DNA from: Bacillota bacterium
Lineage (GTDB): Bacteria > Bacillota > Clostridia > Christensenellales > SZUA-584
Assembly (NCBI GenBank): GCA_023406895.1
Contig: JAEXTV010000016.1
Location: 62,001 to 126,000, forward strand
Length of the DNA: 64,000 nucleotides
Direction of reading: 5' to 3'
The translations under genes were made by a program, and so were the position numbers. Each line of letters opens with the position of its first letter. Positions within the stretch are counted from its first letter, which is position 1. This document shows positions 42,175 through 50,806 of the stretch, in pieces. The notes under the pieces were generated by a model, which had not been told where the DNA came from, made no database searches, and saw only the letters and a list, made by a program, of their open reading frames with translations.

Positions 42175-43414
42175 TGCCATATGGAGCGTGATTAAAAGCA
42201 ATCTTATCCTAAAGATCATGGCCGTGCTTTTTGCCGTCATTCTCTGGAGCTATGTGCTCTCGATTATCAATCCGGTCAGAACGCGTCCGGTTGAGCACGT
42301 CCCCGTGCATTTTGCGAATGTCGATGAGCTGCACGATAAAAATCTTTGGATCACCGGAAGCCTGTCGGATGCGCTCAATGAGGTCAGTGTCAAAATCCTC
42401 GTCAATCAGAGCGATATCAAGCTCTTGAGCAAAGAAAATATCGACGCCTATGTCGATTTGTCCACGATCAACGGTCCGGGCGATTACCCGCTGAAGGTCG
42501 AGGCAAAACCCACCGGCATCAGCGGTCAAATCACCGACATCAGCCCGTCACTGGTCAATCTGCATGTGGATTGGCATGATGTCAAACTCGTCCCTGTGAC
42601 GGTGAACGTCACCGGCAGCGTCCCAACCGGTTACTACGCGAGCACGCCCGAAATCACGCCCACCACGGTGGAGGTGGAAGGCGCGCGCACCGATGTGCAA
42701 AAGGTGGCCAGCGCCGTCTGCAATGTGAATTTAACAGGCCTCACCAAAGGCTACAGCAAGAACATGGAGATTGATCTGCTCGATAACGAAGGCAATCTCA
42801 TCGATAAGAATCTGTTCCCAAGCAAGCAGCCGTCCGTCATCGTCACGCTCAATGTCCAGTCGATGAAAACGGTGCCGATAGACGCCGCGGGGTCAATCAC
42901 AGGTCAGGACGAAGTAGCCGCTGGCTATGAGGTGTCGGAAATCTCATGCGAGCCGCAGCGCGTGGCCATCGCGGGAGACGCACAGACGCTGGCGGGTATC
43001 AGCAGCATCAGCCTCGTGCCGTACAGCATCAGCGGCAAAAGCATGAGCGAATCCGTCGCGCTCGATTACCAACCGCCCGAAGGCGTCACCGTGCTGACAC
43101 AGCAAAAGGCGCAGGTGAACATCGCGATCCGTGAATTGACAAAAACGAAGACCTTTAAGGATGTGACGATAAAGACCAAAGATATCGGCAGCGGGCTGAA
43201 TGCGATCGTCAGCACACCGAAGGTGGATGTCACAGCGATGGCGGGCGTCTCAGTGATGTCGAAGCTGAGCCGCAGCAGCATCGTTCCCTATGTGGATCTG
43301 GACGGCCTGAAACCGGGCATATACAGCCTCAAAGTGCTGTTTGAAATCCCTAAGGGGTTCTCGGAGCAGAACTTCACCGCAAGCACCGGAACCGTGACCG
43401 TCACGATATATTAA
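42158..43414 (+). CDS. cdaR: CdaA regulator, YbbR-domain protein
   Basis: The 418-residue protein has one N-terminal membrane helix (LKIMAVLFAVILWSYVLSI) and an extracytoplasmic part made of four YbbR repeats of about 85 residues, visible as recurring P..V.V.G....V......V..V.L.G patterns. It binds CdaA at the membrane and adjusts c-di-AMP synthesis. The ATG at 42158 overlaps the end of cdaA by 17 bases; a second in-frame start lies at 42149. The two genes are co-transcribed as in most Firmicutes. Confidence 0.93.
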   Translation: MKTVLNAIWSVIKSNLILKIMAVLFAVILWSYVLSIINPVRTRPVEHVPVHFANVDELHDKNLWITGSLSDALNEVSVKILVNQSDIKLLSKENIDAYVDLSTINGPGDYPLKVEAKPTGISGQITDISPSLVNLHVDWHDVKLVPVTVNVTGSVPTGYYASTPEITPTTVEVEGARTDVQKVASAVCNVNLTGLTKGYSKNMEIDLLDNEGNLIDKNLFPSKQPSVIVTLNVQSMKTVPIDAAGSITGQDEVAAGYEVSEISCEPQRVAIAGDAQTLAGISSISLVPYSISGKSMSESVALDYQPPEGVTVLTQQKAQVNIAIRELTKTKTFKDVTIKTKDIGSGLNAIVSTPKVDVTAMAGVSVMSKLSRSSIVPYVDLDGLKPGIYSLKVLFEIPKGFSEQNFTASTGTVTVTIY

Positions 43415-43483
43415 ACCGTTTGGCGTATACTATGAGGGGGCGGGATACCGTCCCCTTTTTAAAGTTTTGGAAAGGACAAGCTC

Positions 43484-45070
43484 ATGGCCATCATATTGTC
43501 CGGCATCAGCATACCGCTGCAAAGCGGCGAGGAGGATATGCGGCAAGCCGCCGCGGAGGCGCTTGGCATACAGGCAGACGAAATCGCGTGTCTTCGTGTG
43601 AAAAGGCAGTCCATCGATGCACGTCGCGCGACGCTGCGCCTTGCGCTCACCGTGCTTGTTGAGCTGCACGACGGCGAGCGCCAAAAGGCTCTGGAAGGCA
43701 TTCATGGCTGCGCCCAAGACTATCGGGATCCGGACATCGCCTACGGCGACAAACCGGCCGGGCGCGTTGTTGTGGTGGGCGCAGGGCCATGTGGCCTTTT
43801 CGCTGCGCTGACGCTCGCGAAGCATGGCTATAAACCGCTGCTGATTGAGCGCGGCCGCGATATCGTTTCGCGAAGCGCCGATGTCGCACGGCTGTGCGAA
43901 AAAGGCCTGTTAAATCCCGAAAGCAACGTCTGTTTCGGTGCGGGCGGCGCGGGTGCGTTTTCCGACGGAAAGCTCACCACGCGCATCAAGGACCCGCGCA
44001 GCGACTACATACTGCAAACGCTCGCGGACTGCGGCGCGCCGGCCAGCATACTCACCGACGCCAAGCCGCACACGGGCACCGAACACATCCGCACGGCGGT
44101 ATCGGGCATCATTGAGAAAATTATGAGCCTCGGCGGAGAGATTTCTTATGACAGCCGCCTGACGGATATATGCCTGAACGGGGATGAGGTATCCGGCATC
44201 TCTTATATCAAACACGGCATCACACAGACCATCGAAACGCATGCGGCGGCGCTCTGCATCGGGCACAGCGCACGTGACACTTACCTTATGCTGCTGCAAA
44301 AAGGTGTGGCTGTTACGCCTAAGCCGTTTGCGGTGGGCGTGCGCATCGAGCACCCGCGCGCGTTTATCGACAAAGCGCAGTACGGCGCAGCTCTCGGGCA
44401 CCCGATGCTCGGCGCGGCGGAATACCGGCTCACATCATCGTCCGGCGGGCGCGGCGTCTACACGTTCTGCATGTGCCCGGGCGGCGAGGTCATCTGCTCG
44501 TCCACCGAGCCGGACGGCGTCGCGGTAAACGGCATGAGCTATTACGCGCGCGACATGGAGAACTCCAACAGCGCATTGGTGGTTGGCGTCTCCGCCGCCG
44601 ATTTTGAGAGCGGCCCTCTGGGCGGCGTTCTTTTTCAGCAGCGGCTTGAGCGCGCGGCCTTCGCACTCTCCGGAGGTCAGGGCGCACCCGCCCAGACGCT
44701 GCGCGACTTTTTTGAAAGCAGAACCTCTCGCCGGTTCGGCAGCGTGATGCCGTCTTACCGCCCGCATGCGGTTCCGGCCGATCTTCACGGCTGTCTGCCC
44801 CCCGTTGTCACCAACGCGCTTAAGGAGGGGCTCAGCGATTTTAACCGTAAGCTTTCCGGCTTTGCGATGCCGGACGCGGTATTGACAGGTGTGGAAACGC
44901 GCACGTCATCGCCCGTGCGTTTATCGCGCGGCAGCGATTATCAGGCGCAAGGCTTTCGCGGCCTGTTCCCCGCAGGTGAAGGCGCAGGGTACGCGGGCGG
45001 TATCGTCTCCGCAGCGGCAGACGGCATCAAATGCGCAGAGGCCCTCATGAGCCTTTATGCGCGGCCTTAA
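43484..45070 (+). CDS. FAD-dependent dehydrogenase (COG2509-like)
   Basis: The 528-residue flavoprotein has an N-terminal domain of about 90 residues, then the FAD-binding VVVVGAGPCGLFAALTLAKHG with a Glu at the end of the second strand (LLIERG), the family string NVCFGAGGAGAFSDGKLTTR, and a late GLFPAGEGAGYAGGIVSAA that closes the FAD site. It should be an NAD(P)-linked oxidoreductase of unknown substrate. In Clostridia this gene often follows cdaA-cdaR, and the spacing of 69 bases fits a shared transcript. A GGAAAGGAC ribosome binding site precedes the ATG. Confidence 0.87.
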   Translation: MAIILSGISIPLQSGEEDMRQAAAEALGIQADEIACLRVKRQSIDARRATLRLALTVLVELHDGERQKALEGIHGCAQDYRDPDIAYGDKPAGRVVVVGAGPCGLFAALTLAKHGYKPLLIERGRDIVSRSADVARLCEKGLLNPESNVCFGAGGAGAFSDGKLTTRIKDPRSDYILQTLADCGAPASILTDAKPHTGTEHIRTAVSGIIEKIMSLGGEISYDSRLTDICLNGDEVSGISYIKHGITQTIETHAAALCIGHSARDTYLMLLQKGVAVTPKPFAVGVRIEHPRAFIDKAQYGAALGHPMLGAAEYRLTSSSGGRGVYTFCMCPGGEVICSSTEPDGVAVNGMSYYARDMENSNSALVVGVSAADFESGPLGGVLFQQRLERAAFALSGGQGAPAQTLRDFFESRTSRRFGSVMPSYRPHAVPADLHGCLPPVVTNALKEGLSDFNRKLSGFAMPDAVLTGVETRTSSPVRLSRGSDYQAQGFRGLFPAGEGAGYAGGIVSAAADGIKCAEALMSLYARP

Positions 45071-45084
45071 ATAAAGGAGATAAC

Positions 45085-45756
45085 ATGAAGAAAATCACCG
45101 TACTTTTCGGCAATTACGGCAGCGGCAAAACCGAGCTGTCTTTAAACATTGCATTGATGCTCGCGACGCAGCATACGGATGTGATGCTGATCGACCTTGA
45201 TATCGTCAACCCGTATTTTCGCTCATCGGAGCACACAAAGATGCTTCAAGAGAACGGCATCCGCGTGATCGCGCCCGTATACGCGAATTCCGGGGTGGAC
45301 CTTCCGTCGCTGCCGCCCGATATCTATGCGGCGTTTCAGGGCGGGCATGCCGTGTTCGACTGCGGCGGCGATCCCGTGGGTGCCGCAGCACTCGGCACAT
45401 TAAAGCCGCAGTTCGATGCCCAGCGCGACAATGTGGAATCGCTTTTTGTGATCAACACCAACAGGCCGTTTCAAACGGACACTGAGCACCTTCATGAAAG
45501 CCTTCAGCGCATCGAGCACAGTGCGCGCCTGACGGCCGACGGCTTTGTGCTGAACACCAATCTCGGCAGCGGCACCACCGGCCGCGAACTCAGCGAAGGC
45601 CTAGGCACAGTTCAAGCGCTTTCGGCGCTCACTGGCACACCGCTCAAATACGTCAGCGGCACCAAAGAATCGCTGGAAAACTTCGCGGCGCAGCACCCGG
45701 ACGTGACGGCACAGTTTATCGAGCTCAAAATCTATACGCGGCCCGAGTGGCTGTAA
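45085..45756 (+). CDS. ParA/MinD-like P-loop ATPase
   Basis: The 223-residue protein has a Walker A variant GNYGSGKTE, a second-strand Asp-rich string MLIDLDIVNPYFRSSE, a DCGGDPVGAAAL switch-like string and VINTNRP. It resembles the SIMIBI ATPases that accompany dehydrogenase or metal-centre assembly genes, without the deviant lysine of MinD. The AAGGAGA ribosome binding site lies before ATG 45085, 15 bases after the dehydrogenase gene. Role unknown; a partner of the upstream flavoenzyme is possible. Confidence 0.8.
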   Translation: MKKITVLFGNYGSGKTELSLNIALMLATQHTDVMLIDLDIVNPYFRSSEHTKMLQENGIRVIAPVYANSGVDLPSLPPDIYAAFQGGHAVFDCGGDPVGAAALGTLKPQFDAQRDNVESLFVINTNRPFQTDTEHLHESLQRIEHSARLTADGFVLNTNLGSGTTGRELSEGLGTVQALSALTGTPLKYVSGTKESLENFAAQHPDVTAQFIELKIYTRPEWL

Positions 45757-45759
45757 CAC

Positions 45760-45787
45760 TTGCATTGCCGCCCATATACACTATAAT
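45760..45787 (+). promoter_or_regulatory. Sigma-A promoter of cysK
   Basis: TTGCAT (45760-45765), 16 bases, TATAAT (45782-45787), about 43 bases before the ATG. Confidence 0.65.
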
Positions 45788-45829
45788 AAAAAGGGTTTAA
45801 ATTTCAGGGGGAACGGAGATACGCATCAT

Positions 45830-46723
45830 ATGAATGTTTATGGCAATATATTAAGCACGATCGGCAACACGCCTCTGGTACGGATCAATAAACTCATACA
45901 AAAGCCCGGCGTCGAGATATACGCCAAGAACGAAGGCACCAACCCGACAGGCAGCATAAAAGACCGTATTGCGCTTAAAATGGTGGAGCAGGCCGAAGCC
46001 GAAGGCACGCTGCATGCGGGCAAAACGATTATCGAACCCACATCGGGCAACACGGGCATCGCGCTCGCGATGATCGGCGCGGTAAAGGGCTACCCTGTGG
46101 AGATCGTGATGAGCAGCGCGGTATCCGAAGAGCGGCAGAAGATGATCACGGCATTCGGCGGTACGGTCATACTCACGGCGGCGGAGGAAGGCACCGACGG
46201 CGCAATACGCAAGGCGCGCGAGCTCGTGGCGGCCAATCCCGAAAAATACTTCATGCCCGATCAGTTTACCAACCGTTACAATAAAATTGCGCACTATTCG
46301 ACCACGGCCGAAGAGATGATCCGCGATACCGAGGGGCGCATCACGCACTTTGTTTCGGCGCTTGGGACCTCGGGCACGCTGATGGGCACAGCCAAGCGCT
46401 TAAAGGAGCTCAATCCCGAAATACGCATCGTGGAGGCGCATCCGGTGCGCGGCCATTACATACAGGGTCTAAAGAATATGACGGAGGCCATTGTGCCGGA
46501 TATCTATAACCCGTCAATGATCGACATTTCGATTATGATCGATTCGGAAGAAGCGTTTGATATGGTGCGCCGCATCGTGAAGGAAGAGGGCATTTTCTGC
46601 GGTATGTCGTCCGGCGCGGCAATGCTCGCGGCGCTTAAGGTTGCCGAGCAGATTGACAAGGGCGTAATCGTCTGCATATTCCCCGACCGCGGAGAGAAGT
46701 ATTTAAGCACGAAGCTGTTTTAG
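45830..46723 (+). CDS. cysK: Cysteine synthase A
   Basis: The 297-residue enzyme has the PLP lysine in PTGSIKDRIALKM, the substrate loop TSGNTGIALAMIG, the phosphate-binding GTSGTLMGTAKRL and a late GMSSGAAMLAAL. It makes L-cysteine from O-acetylserine and sulfide. It is slightly shorter than E. coli CysK (323), mainly at the C-terminus. It is a single-gene unit with its own promoter; no cysE is adjacent. A cystathionine-beta-synthase-like role cannot be excluded from motifs alone. Confidence 0.93.
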   Translation: MNVYGNILSTIGNTPLVRINKLIQKPGVEIYAKNEGTNPTGSIKDRIALKMVEQAEAEGTLHAGKTIIEPTSGNTGIALAMIGAVKGYPVEIVMSSAVSEERQKMITAFGGTVILTAAEEGTDGAIRKARELVAANPEKYFMPDQFTNRYNKIAHYSTTAEEMIRDTEGRITHFVSALGTSGTLMGTAKRLKELNPEIRIVEAHPVRGHYIQGLKNMTEAIVPDIYNPSMIDISIMIDSEEAFDMVRRIVKEEGIFCGMSSGAAMLAALKVAEQIDKGVIVCIFPDRGEKYLSTKLF

Positions 46724-46810
46724 GAGAAAATCCTCAAGACAAGACATGATCAAATTAACAAAGAGTAAAAAAACCACCTGAGTGGCTCAGCTTGATGAAG
46801 AGCACCACCC

Positions 46811-46907
46811 TGTCATGCTGAGCGGAACGTGAGTGAAGTGAAGCATCCCATGGTTAAACGCTCTAAACATGGGATTTTTCGAGCGCTGCGCTCACTCAAA
46901 ATGACCA
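46811..46907. repeat. GTCATTCTGA-type palindromic element
   Basis: Starts TGTCATGCTGAGCGGAACGT and ends GAGCGCTGCGCTCACTCAAA plus ATGACC, roughly inverse. The inner arms CATCCCATG and CATGGGAT pair. It shares CATGGGATGC/CTCAGCATGACA with 6703-6740. Confidence 0.75.
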
Positions 46908-46950
46908 TAGTCATTTTGTCAGCAGTCCGATCGGCATGTCTGGGCTTTTT

Positions 46951-47457
46951 TTATTTTAGCATCTGCCCCGCCGTCAACAGCCTCACACCCGCTGCTTCCA
47001 TCTCACGGTTTGTCTGCGCAATGATCGTCTCCGCGTTCTTATAAAACGTGCTGTGCGCGTCGCTGAGCAAAAAGACATCATACCCTCTCTGAATTGCAGA
47101 AAGGCAGGCCGTCTTCACGCACCCGTTGGAAATGAGCCCCGCAACGATCAGCGTATTGATACCTCCTGCTTTGAGCAGGCCATCAAGACCGGTGTCCACA
47201 AAAACGTCCGGATGCTTTTTCTCCAGAATCACATCGTATTCGCGGACATCGATTTCATCAGCGGTCCGCCAGCCCGGCGTTCCCTTTATGAGAAAGCTCT
47301 TGTTTTCATGCCGCGTGAAAATGACCTGAACGCCGCCCACCCGCGCTGCGTTGATTGCCGCATTGACAGACCGAATCAAACCGTCCGCCGCATAAACGGG
47401 CCTCTTCAGCTCAAATATGGCTTTCTGCATGTCGATCACAAGCAGCGCGCATCGCAT
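46951..47457 (-). CDS. Isochorismatase-family cysteine hydrolase
   Basis: The 168-residue protein has the catalytic triad of the family: Asp in LLVIDMQ, Lys in ILEKKHPDVF and Cys in GLISNGCVKTAC, the last preceded by the usual cis-peptide region. Such enzymes hydrolyse amides or vinyl ethers (nicotinamide, isochorismate and others). The ATG at 47457 is eight bases after GAGG. Longer in-frame starts lack family similarity. It is a lone minus-strand gene between two repeat elements, so the substrate is not suggested by context. Confidence 0.9.
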   Translation of the reverse strand: MRCALLVIDMQKAIFELKRPVYAADGLIRSVNAAINAARVGGVQVIFTRHENKSFLIKGTPGWRTADEIDVREYDVILEKKHPDVFVDTGLDGLLKAGGINTLIVAGLISNGCVKTACLSAIQRGYDVFLLSDAHSTFYKNAETIIAQTNREMEAAGVRLLTAGQMLK

Positions 47458-47662
47458 ACGTTTTACCTCGACCGAATGAAATGAAGAATCGTATCCGTAT
47501 TGGGGATTGGAAAGATGATACTGTCTGCGGGACAATGCTAAAAGAGCTTCTTTTAACATGTGCGGACAAAAGTGCACGCTGTTTAGCAGTTCCTCTTCTG
47601 ATCACGCTCCATCGGACCCATCATGCACGATGGCACCACAATAAACGAAAAGATAGGCTAGC

Positions 47663-47763
47663 GGTCATTCATTCGACTTTGTAGTGAACGAGTGTAGCGA
47701 AGCGAATGATCTGTTGCAACAGATCCTGTTCCACTTCGTAATCGTCGCTTTTTCAGTATGACC
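47663..47763. repeat. Full-length GTCATTCTGA-type palindromic element
   Basis: A 101-base element from GGTCATTCATTCGAC to AGTATGACC. At its centre lies the perfect 18-base palindrome GATCTGTTGCAACAGATC (47708-47725), flanked by AGCGAAGCGAAT and CGTAATCGTCGCTT. It is related in ends and length to 27743-27844. Confidence 0.75.
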
Positions 47764-47860
47764 GGAAAATTGACTTTCCATAGCAATGACACTTGTGGCT
47801 TTGTCCGGCAACTTAAGCTGCAAATAGCCTCTCATTGATTTCAGTTTCGCGTCATCCGTG

Positions 47861-48919
47861 TCAGCACGATACCGAATGCACGAACTCGGCAGCCGTTTTG
47901 ATTAGCGCGTCCATCTGCTCGTCCGTGCCGATCGTAATGCGCAGGTAATCAAAAATGCGCGGTTTATTGAAATGCCGCACATATATGTTGTTCTCCGCAA
48001 GATACGCCTTGAGCGCCGCCGCGCTGACATTCGGATGTGATGCGAACACAAAATTCGCGTTGGACGGCAGCACCTTGAAACCCAGCTCACAAAGCCGCTG
48101 CGTCGTGCGCTCACGCGTCGCAATGATCTTCTCGCTCATCGCCGCGCAGTATGCCGTATCGCGTATCGCCGCCGCCGCCGCGTCCTGCGCGATCATGTCG
48201 AGCGGGTACGAATTAAAGCTGTCCTTAATGCGCAGCAGTCCTCCAATCAAATGCGGCTGCCCGAGCGCAAAAGCCACGCGCAGCCCCGCCAGCGCGTGAG
48301 ATTTGCTCATGGTCGACACGATCAGCAGATTCGGATACTTCGGAATCAGCGACGCCGCACTGCCCGCGCCGAACGATGCGTACGCTTCATCGACAATGAC
48401 GACGTGCTCGCTGTTGTTTTGCAAGATGCGTTCCACCTCGGCAAGCCCCAGCGCAATGCCTGTGGGCGCGTTGGGGTTCGCGAGCACCACACCGCCGCCC
48501 GTCAACGCGTCAACGGGAACCGTGAAATCGTCCTTGAGCGGCACGGTTCTGTAGCTGAGGCCGTACAAATCGGCCCAGACCGGATAAAAGCTGTATGTGA
48601 TATCGGGAAACACGATGTCCCCGTCAAAGAACGCCTGAAACGCGAGCCCCAGCACCTCGTCCGAGCCGTTGCCGCAGAACACATGGTCCTCCGTCAGCCC
48701 ATAAATTTGCGCCACTGCGCTTTTGAGGCGGCCCCCATCGGGCTGCGGGTAAAGCCTCAGCCGCTCGCCCGCAAAGCTTTTAAGCACCTCGAGCGCCTTC
48801 GGCGACGGCGGATATGGGTTCTCGTTGGTATTAAGCTTGATGATGCCGAGGCCTTGCGGCTGCTCCCCCGCCTCATACGGCGTGATAGACGCGGCCCGAC
48901 GGCTTAAAAACTGTGTCAA
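47861..48919 (-). CDS. hisC: Histidinol-phosphate aminotransferase-like enzyme
   Basis: The 352-residue fold-type I aminotransferase has LNTNENPYPPSP at the start, the CGNGSDEVL loop, VLANPNAPTGIAL and the PLP lysine in STMSKSHALAGLRVAFALG, with a final YLRITIGT that binds the substrate carboxylate. It exchanges the amino group between histidinol phosphate and glutamate. No other his gene is adjacent, so an aromatic aminotransferase role is possible. I place the start at a TTG (48919), six bases after GGGAGG; ATG codons slightly upstream lack a ribosome binding site. Confidence 0.88.
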   Translation of the reverse strand: MTQFLSRRAASITPYEAGEQPQGLGIIKLNTNENPYPPSPKALEVLKSFAGERLRLYPQPDGGRLKSAVAQIYGLTEDHVFCGNGSDEVLGLAFQAFFDGDIVFPDITYSFYPVWADLYGLSYRTVPLKDDFTVPVDALTGGGVVLANPNAPTGIALGLAEVERILQNNSEHVVIVDEAYASFGAGSAASLIPKYPNLLIVSTMSKSHALAGLRVAFALGQPHLIGGLLRIKDSFNSYPLDMIAQDAAAAAIRDTAYCAAMSEKIIATRERTTQRLCELGFKVLPSNANFVFASHPNVSAAALKAYLAENNIYVRHFNKPRIFDYLRITIGTDEQMDALIKTAAEFVHSVSC

Positions 48920-49020
48920 AATCAAACCTCCCGAAAACATTGGCATTTCTGATCTTTCTCATATTAACACAGCCGTATAAAAAGATTAACAGTTTTTTCA
49001 GCCTGTGATAAAATGAGCCT

Positions 49021-49518
49021 ATGAACAGATGTTTTTGGGCAAGCGGCAGCGATGAGCTGATGCGCGATTACCACGACAACGAATTTGGGCAAAGAAAAAA
49101 CAGCGACAATGCGCTGTTTGAAAAGCTGTGCCTCGAGTGCTTTCAGGCGGGCCTCAGCTGGCGCACCGTGCTCTATAAGCGCGAGGCGTTTCGCCGTGCG
49201 TTTCACGGCTTTAACCCGGGTCAGGTCGCGCTCATGACGCCGGACGACGTGGAAACGCTCATGCGCGACAGCAGCATCATCCGCAACCGTCTCAAAATTG
49301 AAGCGGCGATTCATAACGCGCGGCTGCATCTGATACAATTCCCGCAGGAAGGCAGCTTTGCCGCGTATGTCTACAGCTTCACGGACGGCGGCGCGCTCTG
49401 CCGCGAATTCAAAAAGCGCGGTTATCGTTTTCTCGGGCCCACCATATGCGAATCGTTTCTCGGCAGCGTGGGCGCCATTGAAGGCCACGAGCCGGGCTGC
49501 GACCTTTACAAAGGCTAA
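49021..49518 (+). CDS. tag: DNA-3-methyladenine glycosylase I
   Basis: The 165-residue protein matches Tag: CFWASGSDELMRDYHDNEFG with zinc-binding Cys4 and His18, CFQAGLSWRTVLYKREAFR in the helix-hairpin-helix region, and GHEPGCDLY with the C-terminal zinc His and Cys. It removes 3-methyladenine from alkylated DNA. It is a little short for the family (about 187). A -10-like TAAAAT (49009-49014) lies six bases before the ATG and no ribosome binding site is seen, so the message may be leaderless. Its stop overlaps that of the convergent lipoate ligase gene. Confidence 0.9.
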   Translation: MNRCFWASGSDELMRDYHDNEFGQRKNSDNALFEKLCLECFQAGLSWRTVLYKREAFRRAFHGFNPGQVALMTPDDVETLMRDSSIIRNRLKIEAAIHNARLHLIQFPQEGSFAAYVYSFTDGGALCREFKKRGYRFLGPTICESFLGSVGAIEGHEPGCDLYKG

Positions 49519-50501
49519 TATCCCTTCTCGATGAAAAAGCCGGCCATGTCACGTGCCATCTGTTTGCGTTCCTCCGAAACGTCCATATCCGTTAACCGTT
49601 GTGCGAGTTCCTTCGAATGAAACGGCGCGCCGATGAACACGCATGGCAGCACGTCGATAAAATCGGCGTCGAGCGCATCGGAATACACATGCGCATCCGT
49701 CACTTTACCGTCCTTGAGCGAGAAATAGAAGTCCACACGCCCCCACGGGAACCGCACACCCGTCTCGATATCGAAGCCCGGCGAACACCCGAGCTTCCAC
49801 TCCCATGAGGCGTTGCGCGCTTCAATCGCGGCCACGGCCTCTTTATCTTTAAGCACAAGCGGCTCAAACTTGCCGTATATCTTTTCAAAACTCTCGCAAA
49901 GCGCTCCGATCATCTTTTCCACGGTGATATCGGGATTGCGCTCTTTTAAATTGCACACGCGTGCGCGCACCGACTCGACGCCCTTGGAGACGATCTTGTC
50001 CTGCGATACCGAGAGATAACGCGCAAGCCGCGTCATATCGGCATCAATCAGTATCGTGCCGTGGTGAACCGCACCCGTTTTCCTGTAGCAAAACGCATTG
50101 CCCGAGAACTTCGCGCCCTCCGAGAGAATATCATTGCGGCCCGAAAATTCGGCCTCAATCCCAAGCGACTTCACCGCCTCGAGTATCACGCTGAGCTGCC
50201 GGTTTAAATCATAATCGTTTTTATCCACAATGAATGAAAAGTTGAGGTTGCCCATATCGTGAAACACCGCACCGCCGCCCGATATGCGCCGCGCGAGCTT
50301 GCCGCCTTCGCTTTCAAGCAGCGCATGCCGGCATTCCTTCCACGCGTTCTGGTTCTTGCCGATCACGACGGTGTTCTGGTTCTGGTACAGATACAACACG
50401 CATGTGTCGGGAGGCAAAGTGTTCAGCACATGCTCCTCGACTGCGAGATTGGTCCACGGGCATACCGAATCCGACATATGAAAATAAAAATGTTTGAGCA
50501 T
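49515..50501 (-). CDS. lplA: Lipoate-protein ligase A
   Basis: The 328-residue protein has the LplA/LipB catalytic core: NTVVIGKNQNAWKEC, the ARRISGGGAVFHDMGNLNFSF loop (shown only in part by its RRxSGGGAVFHD core), KFSGNAFCYRKTG, the HHGTILID string and a C-terminal accessory domain of about 90 residues. It activates lipoate with ATP and attaches it to lysine of 2-oxoacid dehydrogenase or glycine-cleavage H proteins. The ATG at 50501 follows GGAGGACAACG. It appears to be a single-gene unit; it is convergent with tag, sharing four bases. Confidence 0.94.
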   Translation of the reverse strand: MLKHFYFHMSDSVCPWTNLAVEEHVLNTLPPDTCVLYLYQNQNTVVIGKNQNAWKECRHALLESEGGKLARRISGGGAVFHDMGNLNFSFIVDKNDYDLNRQLSVILEAVKSLGIEAEFSGRNDILSEGAKFSGNAFCYRKTGAVHHGTILIDADMTRLARYLSVSQDKIVSKGVESVRARVCNLKERNPDITVEKMIGALCESFEKIYGKFEPLVLKDKEAVAAIEARNASWEWKLGCSPGFDIETGVRFPWGRVDFYFSLKDGKVTDAHVYSDALDADFIDVLPCVFIGAPFHSKELAQRLTDMDVSEERKQMARDMAGFFIEKGY

Positions 50502-50806
50502 CGTTGTCCTCCCAATATCGATTGATGCCACTATACCATAACCGGCCGTCAGCGCGCCATGCCGATTTTTGGGAGGCAGCAGACGGTTTTCTCTTTAACA
50601 GTATTTACGTCATTTAATATAACAGATGTCATGAGTCGATTGATATTGATTTCATGATCATGGAAGCAGTCGATGAATCGATATCATTTAGCAACTATCT
50701 GATTACATGATCATTTCATCGATATAAGGATGCACCCCAATTAATGATGATGTGGCTGAAAATACCGAACGAATGAGAAGACAGAGGGTTGTATCCTATG
50801 TCTTTT
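50502..50806. other. Gap without a recognised gene
   Basis: The 305-base gap between the lplA start and the end of the helical-repeat gene is AT-rich. It contains CATGATCATG (50653-50662), a second ATGATCAT (50707-50714) and two ATCGATAT strings, but I can support no gene, promoter pair or terminator. Confidence 0.4.

Noticed and set aside
46829..47044. 71-codon plus-strand frame after cysK
   Set aside because: It spans a palindromic repeat and the end of the isochorismatase gene on the other strand.
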